Of a stretch of DNA of 38,363 nucleotides, positions 26,731 through 34,900 are shown one piece after another. The position numbers and the translations under genes are program-made. The DNA is taken from contig JAGNJD010000021.1 in assembly GCA_018000835.1 (NCBI GenBank), positions 1-38,363 of the forward strand. Direction: 5' to 3'. A model generated the notes under the pieces. That model was not told the DNA's origin and ran no database searches. It saw nothing but the letters and a program-made list of their open reading frames with translations. Position 1 is the stretch's first letter. The number at the start of each line of letters is the position of its first letter. Source of the stretch: Candidatus Goldiibacteriota bacterium. GTDB lineage: Bacteria > Oederibacteriota > PGYV01 > DSYL01.

Positions 26731-27765
26731 CTAAACGTTTACTTTTTCAAATTTTCCGGTTTTTGCGGATTTTAATGCGGCTAATATCACCGCCATTGAT
26801 TTCATTCCTTCCACTCCGTCAACAATCGGCTTTTGTTTTTTTATTATGCAATCAACAAAATGTGCACATGGACTTATATATTTTGATTTTTCAGGAACTT
26901 TATAAGTATGCTCCTTTATTGTGTTATACGGATCTTCCGGCTTTATCGTCCATACGCGTATTCTTTGCGGGTCAATGTTTGACTGCTGAACAATTGCCTT
27001 TCCATGCGAGCCGCAAACTTCCACGCGGACTTCGTAAGGAGACGTAGACCATGATGCTTCAAACGAACCTAAAATTCCGTCTTTAAATTTTATGACGGCA
27101 TTAATGTTATCTTCCAATTTTATTTTTTTCTTTATCAAATTTGCGGTCTCTGCTGAAACGCTTACAATGTCTCTGTTATTTAAAACATATCTTATTAAAT
27201 CAAGTATGTGAATGCCTACATCCACACTTACGCCGCCGCCTGATTTTTTCTTGTCAAAAAACCAGGGGGAATTATCCGACCAGAACTCAGGTCCGGAATG
27301 CCCGAGTTTTCCTCTAACCGTTGCAATTTTACCAAGGATGCCGCTATCCACCACTTCTTTTAATATCTCATGAGCAGGGTCAAACCTGTGCGTCTGTTCA
27401 ACCATTAACACGACCCCGTTTTTCCTGCAGGCCTGAACCATGTTTTTCATGTCCTTAACAGACAAAGCCATTGGTTTTTCAACGAGAACGTGTTTTTTAT
27501 TTTTTGCGGCAAATATCGTCATGGATGCGTGCAGATAGTTTGGAACGCATACAGATACAGCATCAATATCAGATTCCATTATCATTTTTTTATAATCAAC
27601 ATAAACGTTTTTGATTTTATACTGCTCTGCTAATCTTACTGCTTTTTTCTTTATAATATCACATATTGCTACGATTTCCACGTCCGGGCATTCAGAATAC
27701 TGCGGTAAATGAAGCCGTTCTGCAATCTTTCCGGCACCAATAACTCCTACTTTTATTTTTTTCAT
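26731..27765 (-). CDS. Gfo/Idh/MocA-family NAD(P)-dependent oxidoreductase
   Basis: 344 residues. The Rossmann start has VGVIGAGKIA (6-15), the family EKP motif is at 96-98 (LVEKPMAL), and the catalytic-region VDVGIH is at 181-186 with Asp182 and His186. Family members oxidise or reduce sugars, sugar acids and inositols with bound NAD(P). It heads a two-gene operon with the sugar isomerase. The start ATG 27765 has a weak AAGGTGA site. The first 35 bases of this gene, plus the whole upstream region, are repeated exactly at 31470-31992 in front of the GH5 gene. Confidence 0.93.
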   Translation of the reverse strand: MKKIKVGVIGAGKIAERLHLPQYSECPDVEIVAICDIIKKKAVRLAEQYKIKNVYVDYKKMIMESDIDAVSVCVPNYLHASMTIFAAKNKKHVLVEKPMALSVKDMKNMVQACRKNGVVLMVEQTHRFDPAHEILKEVVDSGILGKIATVRGKLGHSGPEFWSDNSPWFFDKKKSGGGVSVDVGIHILDLIRYVLNNRDIVSVSAETANLIKKKIKLEDNINAVIKFKDGILGSFEASWSTSPYEVRVEVCGSHGKAIVQQSNIDPQRIRVWTIKPEDPYNTIKEHTYKVPEKSKYISPCAHFVDCIIKKQKPIVDGVEGMKSMAVILAALKSAKTGKFEKVNV

Positions 27766-28184
27766 ATTTCACCTTAATTATTTAATAGTTTTCATATAAA
27801 ATAACATACGAAAACGTTTTTGTCAATATGATTTAAAATAAAACGTAATAGTTTTATTTATAAGTAAACGCTCGTTTTATTCGAAAGGACGTAAATATTG
27901 ATGCACAGCAGGCTTAAATCAATACGTCTCGTTATTTTGTCTGGCGATTAAATTACGTCCTGTGGTGCGTGTTTTACGGTTTGTTATAGGTGATATATGT
28001 GATAGCAATGATAACGTATACTACTAATACGCAGCCGGCAATTTTATTTTACTATCTGCCTGCTGTATTTGTTTAATACCACGTAATAATATATATCTGC
28101 CGATACTTCTTTTTCAACCCTGTTTTTGCAATCCCATACTACCCTTATCTTATAAAATCGCTTATTACCTGTAGTTTTGTATTT
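27766..28184. other. Intergenic region upstream of the dehydrogenase gene
   Basis: 419 bases between the GH5 stop and the dehydrogenase start. Only the promoter near the right-hand gene is recognisable. I see no strong terminator after GH5 and no small gene. The whole region is duplicated at 31505-31923. Confidence 0.6.
27798..27826 (-). promoter_or_regulatory. Promoter of the dehydrogenase-isomerase operon with an operator-like palindrome
   Basis: Minus strand: perfect -35 TTGACA (27821-27826), 17-base spacer, weak -10 TATTTT (27798-27803). The spacer holds the perfect palindrome AAAACGTTTT (27811-27820), with a central CpG as in LacI-family operators. A repressor bound there would block polymerase directly. 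Confidence 0.55.
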
Positions 28185-31100
28185 TTACTTCAGTATTACC
28201 AATACTTCCGGTTTGCTCTGCGTTTTTCCCCCTTTTGTATTCATAACTTCTATTAAAATATAATATACCCCGTTTGCAATATCTTTCAGATATCTTTCCT
28301 GTATTTCTACGTCGTTTGTTCCAACGCCGTAATTTTCCGTCTGTGTTATCTGCTTTATTAATCTGAAACTGGTTGTATAAATCCTTACTTTTATTATTTT
28401 ACATTTCTGCGTTATTTCAAATTTGATTTTTAAATTTCCTTCGTCCGGATTGTCCGGATTATATGGGTTGGGATAAATTATTACGTTGCTTATCGTAAGT
28501 TGCTGATTTTCTGGCTGTGTTATTGTAGGCGTTGCCGTAAAAGACGTTGTCGGCTGCTGACTGTTGGTTGGCGTTCCGGTCAAACTTGGCGTTGCCGTCT
28601 GCGTGTTTGTTATTATCTGCGTATTTGTCTGCGTCCACGTCCATGTTGCTGTCCTGCTGAAACTCGGCGTCACTGTCCATGTATTTGTTATTACCATCGT
28701 ATTTGTTCTTGTCCATGTCGGCGTTCTTGTCCATGTTGCCGTATTAGTTGGTGTGAACGTTGAACTTTGAACATTGAGCGTTGAACTTGTAGTTGGCGTT
28801 CCTGTTGGCGTCCTTGTTCCCGTATTTGTATAAGTAGACGTTGGTAACGTTGTCCATGATTGCGTTATCGTTGGCGTATTCGTAGGCGAAGGTGGCGTCC
28901 CGGTCCATGTCTGCGTTATTGTTGGTGAAATAGAATGCGTCGTCGATATTGTCCGCGTTGCAGTCCCGGTGGGTGTCCTTGTCCATGTCCCTGTTGGCAA
29001 TGCTGTCCACGTATTGGTCATCTGCATCGTGTTTGTCCGCGTCGCAGTTCTGGTTGGCGTTCTTGTCCACGTGCTTGTCGGCGATGCTGTCAATGTTGCC
29101 GTTCCTGTCAACGTATTCGTTATTATCATTGTATTCGTCCGGGTAAACGTTCCCGTTGCGTTCTCTGTCCCTGTTGGCGTCCTCGTCCACGTATTTGTAT
29201 AAGTAGACGTTGGTAACGTTGTCCATGATTGCGTTATCGTTGGCGTATTTGTAGGCGAAGGTGGCGTTCCTGTCCATGTCTGCGTTATTGTTGGTGATAT
29301 TGAATGCGTTGGTGATATTGTTAGTGTTGGTGTCCCTGTCCGTGTTAAGGTTTGCGTTATACTTGGCGTGTTTGTCGGTGTTGATGTTCTCGTCCATGTC
29401 CCTGTTACTGTTCCTGTATAGGTAGGTGTATTTGTTCGCGTCCATGTCCATGTATTTGTCGCAACTGATGTGTTTGTCTGCGTCACTGTGGCTGTATGTG
29501 TCCATGTCCATGTTCGTGTAGATGTTCCTGTGTATGTGCTTGTTGAAACCTGCGTATTTGTCCGCGTTGCGGTCCCGGTTGGTGTCCTTGTCCATGTCGG
29601 CGTTGCTGTCCGCGTATTTGTTATTATCACCGTGTTTGTCCGCGTCGCGGTCCCTGTCCACGTTCTTGTTCTTGTGAAAGTATTCGTTATCGCCTGCGTA
29701 ACTGTTGGAGTTCTTGTCCGGGTATAAGTGGAAGTTGGTGGTTGTGCACATGCATTGCCTGATGAGCATGCTTCTATTCCTGAATTAGCGTCCTGCACTG
29801 ATGCACTGGTCCATTCGCACACAAGCACTCCATTTTCATATAATGCTGCATATTGCAGATTTGTCCAGTTACTGTTTGCAGGTAATCGCGAATAATCATT
29901 GCATCCATCATCTACAGGACTTGCCCAGCTACCGCGGTATAAATCCACCACCTTACCGGTTGTTAATTGTCCCCCATTTGCTGCAATTGTGCCTGCACTA
30001 AAACTAAATGTAACATATTGATTTGCCATTCTATTACCGCTTCCACAACTCGTCCCCATTGCTGTTCTCACTGCACTGCTTACTGCATCCCACGGACCAT
30101 TCACACCTATTGTATTAGTGGAATAAAACCACATTCTGACTGTCAGTGTAGTCCTGTCTATTGCAACTGTATCATAATTTGTTATCCTGAAGGCAATATT
30201 ATACACGTTTGCATTGCAAACATCATTTCCCGAAGTATTCTGCACCTCAAGATTCAATTTATGCGTCGGCGGTATCGTCGGTGATATAGTAGGCGTTCTC
30301 GTTATTGTCCGCGTAAAAGTTCTTGTTGCCGATAAATTAACGGTAGGCGTTCTCGTAGCCGTGCCGCACGTTGGTAAAACAAGAGCAGAATGATTATTTT
30401 TAAACGAATTGGAAGCAGGCGATACCTGCGTCCATCCGCCGTATGAGTCAACTCCATTTGACGTCCATGGCATCATTCCCTGCCATCCGTTGCTATATGC
30501 AGATTCATAATCCTGCGTAAGAGTATGACCCGTTGTCCCCATTGCAGAACATTCTCCTACGACGCAGGGTTTATCACTAATTCCAAAACTTGCAGGCGTT
30601 CCATACATTAACATTGTCCAGTATGGATCCATCCATGAATACCAGTGTGGTGAATAAAAATCCAGTTTTGCCCTGGTGTCTGAAACCCTTGCCTGTAATG
30701 CTGCATCGCTTACCTTGTTTCCCATTGAACCGCTTACAGTATCCGAATTGTATTTTATCACTCCCATGCCAACTGTTACCAGCACCTGACTGTTTGCATG
30801 TATGGCAACCGCTGCTTTTGCCCAAAAGGTCTGAAATCTTGTCCACGAAATTACTCCGCCTTCGTCAGTCGTAGCCCATTCAGGCTCGTTTGTCATATCA
30901 ATACACCATAAGGCAGAATTACCGCCATAGCGGGTTAAAAACGGAATCAGATAATTATTAATGTATGAATCAATGTTTGTGTCGGAATTTATCCAGTTTC
31001 TCCATCGCTGATAAGTCGTGTATGAATCCTTAAAATGGTCAAAAGAAATAAGGGTTGCTTTTATGTATACGCCGCGGTTGTTTGCTATGTTAAAAAAATC

Positions 31101-31457
31101 ATCCAGGTTGGACCAATGTGCCGCAGTTGCACCTGAAACGTAACCGGTTGAATCAATGTTGATGCCGACTTCTCCTGAGCAGGTAATCCATACTCTGGAA
31201 GAATTCAGTCCATAAGAATTAAACTGGGAATAATGACTATCCCACCAGGCAGAATCATAAGAACCACCAAAATCATTCCAGTTATCCCATGGCGTATTTG
31301 CCCCGCACATCCAGATACGATTTCCACATACCTGAAACTGTGAACCATTGACTGATATTCTTCCGGGGACTGCTGAAAATAATAAAGGTATTATGGTAAA
31401 AAAGGTTAGAATGATGATTAGATTTATTTTAGTAAAATTATTCAACTTAATTTTCAA
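28185..31457 (-). CDS. Secreted GH5-type endoglucanase/mannanase with CBM3, Thr-rich linker and sorting-type C-terminus
   Basis: 1090 residues. Signal peptide about 1-29. A GH5-like TIM barrel (about 32-365) has the acid/base Glu191 in DMTNEPEW, His271 in YSPHWYSW and probable nucleophile Glu302 in VVGECSAMG. After a short Thr-rich linker comes a CBM3-like cellulose-binding module (about 400-565) with RITNYDTVAIDRTTLTVRMW in two parts: RITNYDT and LTVRMWFYS. A long Thr-x-Thr linker (about 574-982) leads to a C-terminal domain of 108 residues with YPNPYNPD and ending PEVLVILK. It should hydrolyse beta-glucan or mannan outside the cell; GH5 substrate choice cannot be read safely. The start is TTG 31457, overlapping the TGA of a 16-codon upstream frame. 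The last 69 bases lie in the 523-bp repeat. Confidence 0.9.
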   Translation of the reverse strand: MKIKLNNFTKINLIIILTFFTIIPLLFSAVPGRISVNGSQFQVCGNRIWMCGANTPWDNWNDFGGSYDSAWWDSHYSQFNSYGLNSSRVWITCSGEVGINIDSTGYVSGATAAHWSNLDDFFNIANNRGVYIKATLISFDHFKDSYTTYQRWRNWINSDTNIDSYINNYLIPFLTRYGGNSALWCIDMTNEPEWATTDEGGVISWTRFQTFWAKAAVAIHANSQVLVTVGMGVIKYNSDTVSGSMGNKVSDAALQARVSDTRAKLDFYSPHWYSWMDPYWTMLMYGTPASFGISDKPCVVGECSAMGTTGHTLTQDYESAYSNGWQGMMPWTSNGVDSYGGWTQVSPASNSFKNNHSALVLPTCGTATRTPTVNLSATRTFTRTITRTPTISPTIPPTHKLNLEVQNTSGNDVCNANVYNIAFRITNYDTVAIDRTTLTVRMWFYSTNTIGVNGPWDAVSSAVRTAMGTSCGSGNRMANQYVTFSFSAGTIAANGGQLTTGKVVDLYRGSWASPVDDGCNDYSRLPANSNWTNLQYAALYENGVLVCEWTSASVQDANSGIEACSSGNACAQPPTSTYTRTRTPTVTQAITNTFTRTRTWTGTATRTNTVIITNTRTATPTWTRTPTGTATRTNTQVSTSTYTGTSTRTWTWTHTATVTQTNTSVATNTWTWTRTNTPTYTGTVTGTWTRTSTPTNTPSITQTLTRTGTPTLTISPTHSISPTITQTWTGTPPSPTNTPTITQSWTTLPTSTYTNTWTRTPTGTENATGTFTRTNTMIITNTLTGTATLTASPTSTWTRTPTRTATRTNTMQMTNTWTALPTGTWTRTPTGTATRTISTTHSISPTITQTWTGTPPSPTNTPTITQSWTTLPTSTYTNTGTRTPTGTPTTSSTLNVQSSTFTPTNTATWTRTPTWTRTNTMVITNTWTVTPSFSRTATWTWTQTNTQIITNTQTATPSLTGTPTNSQQPTTSFTATPTITQPENQQLTISNVIIYPNPYNPDNPDEGNLKIKFEITQKCKIIKVRIYTTSFRLIKQITQTENYGVGTNDVEIQERYLKDIANGVYYILIEVMNTKGGKTQSKPEVLVILK
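28512..29738. repeat. Degenerate Thr-x-Thr linker repeat of the GH5 gene
   Basis: About 1.2 kb of short degenerate repeats encode TWTRTPTGTATRTNT-like sequence on the minus strand. Two copies of a roughly 45-residue cassette beginning SISPTITQTWTGTPPSPTNT lie near 28800-28940 and 29165-29310. All linker frames, including the antisense, stay open over long stretches. Confidence 0.85.
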
Positions 31458-31504
31458 TTAAAAATTCCCCCGGCACCAATAACTCCTACTTTTATTTTTT
31501 TCAT
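31454..31504 (-). pseudogene. Vestigial 5' end of the dehydrogenase gene, now a 16-codon upstream frame coupled to GH5
   Basis: The right-hand repeat copy keeps the dehydrogenase ribosome-binding site, its ATG (31504) and 11 codons, giving MKKIKVGVIGAG. It then crosses the repeat junction and ends after GIFN at TGA (31454-31456). That TGA overlaps the TTG start of the GH5 gene (31455-31457) as TTGA, a classical layout for translational coupling. GH5 has no ribosome-binding site of its own just upstream (GGGGAATTTTTAA only), so it may rely on ribosomes finishing this frame. Confidence 0.75.
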
Positions 31505-31923
31505 ATTTCACCTTAATTATTTAATAGTTTTCATATAAAATAACATACGAAAACGTTTTTGTCAATATGATTTAAAATAAAACGTAATAGTTTTATTTAT
31601 AAGTAAACGCTCGTTTTATTCGAAAGGACGTAAATATTGATGCACAGCAGGCTTAAATCAATACGTCTCGTTATTTTGTCTGGCGATTAAATTACGTCCT
31701 GTGGTGCGTGTTTTACGGTTTGTTATAGGTGATATATGTGATAGCAATGATAACGTATACTACTAATACGCAGCCGGCAATTTTATTTTACTATCTGCCT
31801 GCTGTATTTGTTTAATACCACGTAATAATATATATCTGCCGATACTTCTTTTTCAACCCTGTTTTTGCAATCCCATACTACCCTTATCTTATAAAATCGC
31901 TTATTACCTGTAGTTTTGTATTT
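31505..31923. other. Intergenic region between GH9 and GH5 (duplicate of 27766-28184)
   Basis: An exact copy of the DNA upstream of the dehydrogenase gene. It contains the copied promoter and nothing else recognisable. Confidence 0.7.
31537..31565 (-). promoter_or_regulatory. Captured promoter in front of GH5
   Basis: Copy of the dehydrogenase promoter: -35 TTGACA (31560-31565), spacer with palindrome AAAACGTTTT (31550-31559), -10 TATTTT (31537-31542). It is about 80 bases upstream of the GH5 start and would place GH5 under the same control as the sugar catabolic operon. Confidence 0.55.
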
Positions 31924-34900
31924 TTACTTCAGTATTACCAATACTTCCGGTTTGCTCTGCGTTTTTCCCCCTTTTGTATTCATAACTTCTATCAAAATAT
32001 AATATACCCCGTTTGCAAGATCTTTCAGGTATCGGTTCTCTATTTTTACGTCATTTGTTCCAACGCCGTAATTTTCCGTCTGTGTTATCTGCTTTATTAA
32101 TCTGAAACCGGTTGTATAAATCCTTACTTTTATTATTTTACATTTCTGCGTTATCTCAAATCTGATTTTTAAATTTCCTTCGTCCGGATTATATGGGTTG
32201 GGATAAATTATTACGTTGCTTATCGTAAGTTGCTGATTTTCTGGCTGTGTCATTGTAGGTGTTATTGTATTTGTTAACGTCAAACTTGCCGTAAAAGACG
32301 TTGTCGGCTGCTGACTGTTGGTTGGCGTTCCGGTAAAACTTGGCGTTGCCGTCTGCGTGTTTGTTATTATCTGCGTATTTGTCCGCGTCCACGTCCATGT
32401 TGCTGTCCTGCTGAAACTCGGCGTCACTGTCCATGTATTTGTTATTACCATCGTATTTGTTCTTGTCCATGTCGGCGTTCCTGTCATTGTATTTGTTGGT
32501 TGCTGACTGCCGGTTGCTGTTTGTGTGAAACTTGGTGTTACTGTCCGTGTTGGTGTGAACGTTGAACTTTGAACATTGAGCGTTGAGCTCGCCGTAGGCG
32601 TTCCTGTTGGCGTCCTTGTTCCCGTATTTGTATAAGTTGACGTTGGCAGCGTTGTCCATGATTGCGTTATCGTTGGCGTATTCGTAGGCGAAGGTGGCGT
32701 CCCTGTCCATGTCTGCGTTATTGTTGGTGAAATAGAATGCGTTGATGTTGCCGTCCTCGTCCCTGTCTGCGTCCACGTCCACGTATTAGTCAGTTGTACT
32801 GTATTTGTCCGCGTTGCAGTCCCGGTTGGTGTCCTTGTCCATGTCCCTGTCGGCGATGCTGTCCGTGTCGACGTCCCTGTCCACGTATTGGTCATCTGCA
32901 CCGTGTTTGTCTGCGTCGCAGTTCTGGTTGGCGTTCTTGTCCACGTGCTTGTCGGCGATGCTGTCAATGTTGCCGTTCCTGTCAACGTATTCGTTATTAT
33001 CATTGTATTCGTCCGGGTAAACGTTCCCGTTGCGGTCTCTGTCCCTGTTGGCGTCCTTGTTCCTGTATTTGTATAAGTAGACGTTGGCAGCGCTGTCCAT
33101 GATCGCGTTATCGTTGGCGTATTTGTAGGCGAAGGTGGCGTCCCTGTCCATGTCTGCGTTATTGTTGGTGAAATAGAATGCGTCGGCGATATTGTCCGCG
33201 TTGCAGTCCCGGTTGGTGTCCTTGTCCATGTCCCTGTCGGCGATGCTGTCCGTGTCGACGTCCCTGTCCACGTATTGGTCATCTGCACCGTGTTTGTCTG
33301 CGTCGCAGTTCTGGTTAGAGTTCTTGTCCACGTGCTTGTTGGCGTTGTCGTCCGCGTCCCTGTCGGCGTCCATGTGAACGTGCCGGTTACCTGCGTGTTT
33401 GTTCTCGTTGCCGTTCTCGTCCATGTCGGCGTTGACGTCTGTGTCCATGTCCACGTCCATGTGAATGTGCCGGTTGCCTGCGTATTTGTTCTCGTTGCGG
33501 TTCTCGTCCATGTCGGCGTTATCGTCCACGTATTTGTTATTATCACCGTGTTTGTCCGCGTTGCAGTCCCGGTGGGTGTCCTTGTCCATGTCCATGTCGG
33601 CGATGCTGTCCGTGTTGATGTTCCTGTCGGCGTTCCTGTAAATGTGTTTGTTGCAACCTGCGTATCTGTTGGCGTTGCAGATGCTCCTTCTAACCTGATA
33701 TTGTCTATATCTACCGTCCAATCCACGTTCCAACTTGCTGCAAATCCTATAAAATCAATGACCGTCTGTCCTGCTTCAACCAGAACCGATAAAGGAACGC
33801 GAACAGTTTTCCAGGTCGTATCTATTGACCCACCTTCCACTATATATGTCGGATCAACCTGAACGATATTTGTCCAGTTTATCCTTACAAAAAGCTGGTT
33901 TACGGGATTTGGACTCGTTGATGCCTGTCTCACATTGAAAACAAGGTATGTGTTTGCCCCAATACTTACATTTGTCGTTTTATCCCACCAGTGCTCCTGC
34001 CACCACCCGGAAATGGAAGCATACGTAAGCCGCATTCCGTTTCCCGTCAAACCATAAACACCTTCTGTCATTGTGCCCGGAGAACCATTGTTAACCGTGC
34101 CGTCAGACAACCTGTATCCTGCCGTGTCACCGTCATAAATAAGGGTATATGGGGGGATTGGCGTTCCTGTTGGTGTGCTTGTAGGAGAATAATATGGTGT
34201 ATTTGTCGGCGTTCTTGTCCTTGTGGGCGTAAATGTCGGTGTACCTACATAAGGAGTGTTTGTTCTTGTCCTTGTCGGAGTTGCCGTAGGTCCTGTCTGC
34301 CCTGCGAACGCGGCGTTTAACATAACAAACGCTGCCTGGTATCCTGTTGATGGCTCTGTTATTTCCCACGAACTATCAGGCCATACAGAATTCCAGTCCC
34401 TGTATGATTTCATTGGTGGTTGCCCATAAGGTGGAACAACTGAACTGACACCGTAGTATTGATTGGGACCACCTGAAAGATATCCTGGTGCAGGATTGGA
34501 ATCCCACACTGTCCCATCTGCAAACCATCCATGAAAAATCTGAGTTATTGATTTATCCGCACCAAATAATTGCGACTGTGTTAAATAACAATAAGCAGTT
34601 GCATTCCTGCCAAAATAATAATGTAAATATTCTTCTGCAGTTTCAAGATATGTTGCAATCATTGATGGATTTACATTAAGATTTGCACCCCACAAGCACA
34701 TGTCTGCCCATCCGGCTTTCATTGAATTTGATCCCCAGCAGTAATGTCCTGACCACATATGTGCTTTGTATGGACAATTATTGATATTAGGAGTAATATT
34801 CCACTCAATACCATTTCTTAAAGAAGTTTTTATTGCATTTACCACAGAAGTTGTAGCACCAGGTGCCATTGCATATGAAACAAGACCCTTTTGCATATCA

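Larger units (their letters stand above)
27731..28253. repeat. 523-bp perfect direct repeat, left copy
   Basis: Identical, as far as I can read base by base, to 31470-31992 (offset 3739). It covers the first 35 bases of the dehydrogenase gene, its ribosome-binding site and promoter, the whole intergenic region, and the last 69 bases of the GH5 gene. The first difference beyond it is T28254 versus C31993; similarity continues through the C-terminal domain and linker of GH5 and GH9. Confidence 0.95.
31470..31992. repeat. 523-bp perfect direct repeat, right copy
   Basis: Exact partner of 27731-28253. It joins unrelated sequence at 31469/31470, 12 bases upstream of the GH5 start codon, and extends through the intergenic region into the last 69 bases of the GH9 gene. 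Perfect identity in non-coding DNA points to a recent event or ongoing gene conversion. Confidence 0.95.

Noticed and set aside
28512-29738. Regular short repeats considered as a CRISPR array
   Set aside because: The units are degenerate, in frame and without unique spacers; they encode a protein linker.
28744-29769. Long Asn/Asp/Lys-rich frame inside GH5, and similar ones in GH9
   Set aside because: Alternative frames of the Thr-x-Thr repeat; the GH5 and GH9 frames have the domains and starts. Kept only as a frameshift observation.
33275-33862. Val-rich 195-residue plus-strand frame
   Set aside because: Antisense translation of the linker repeat, with no start signal or fold.
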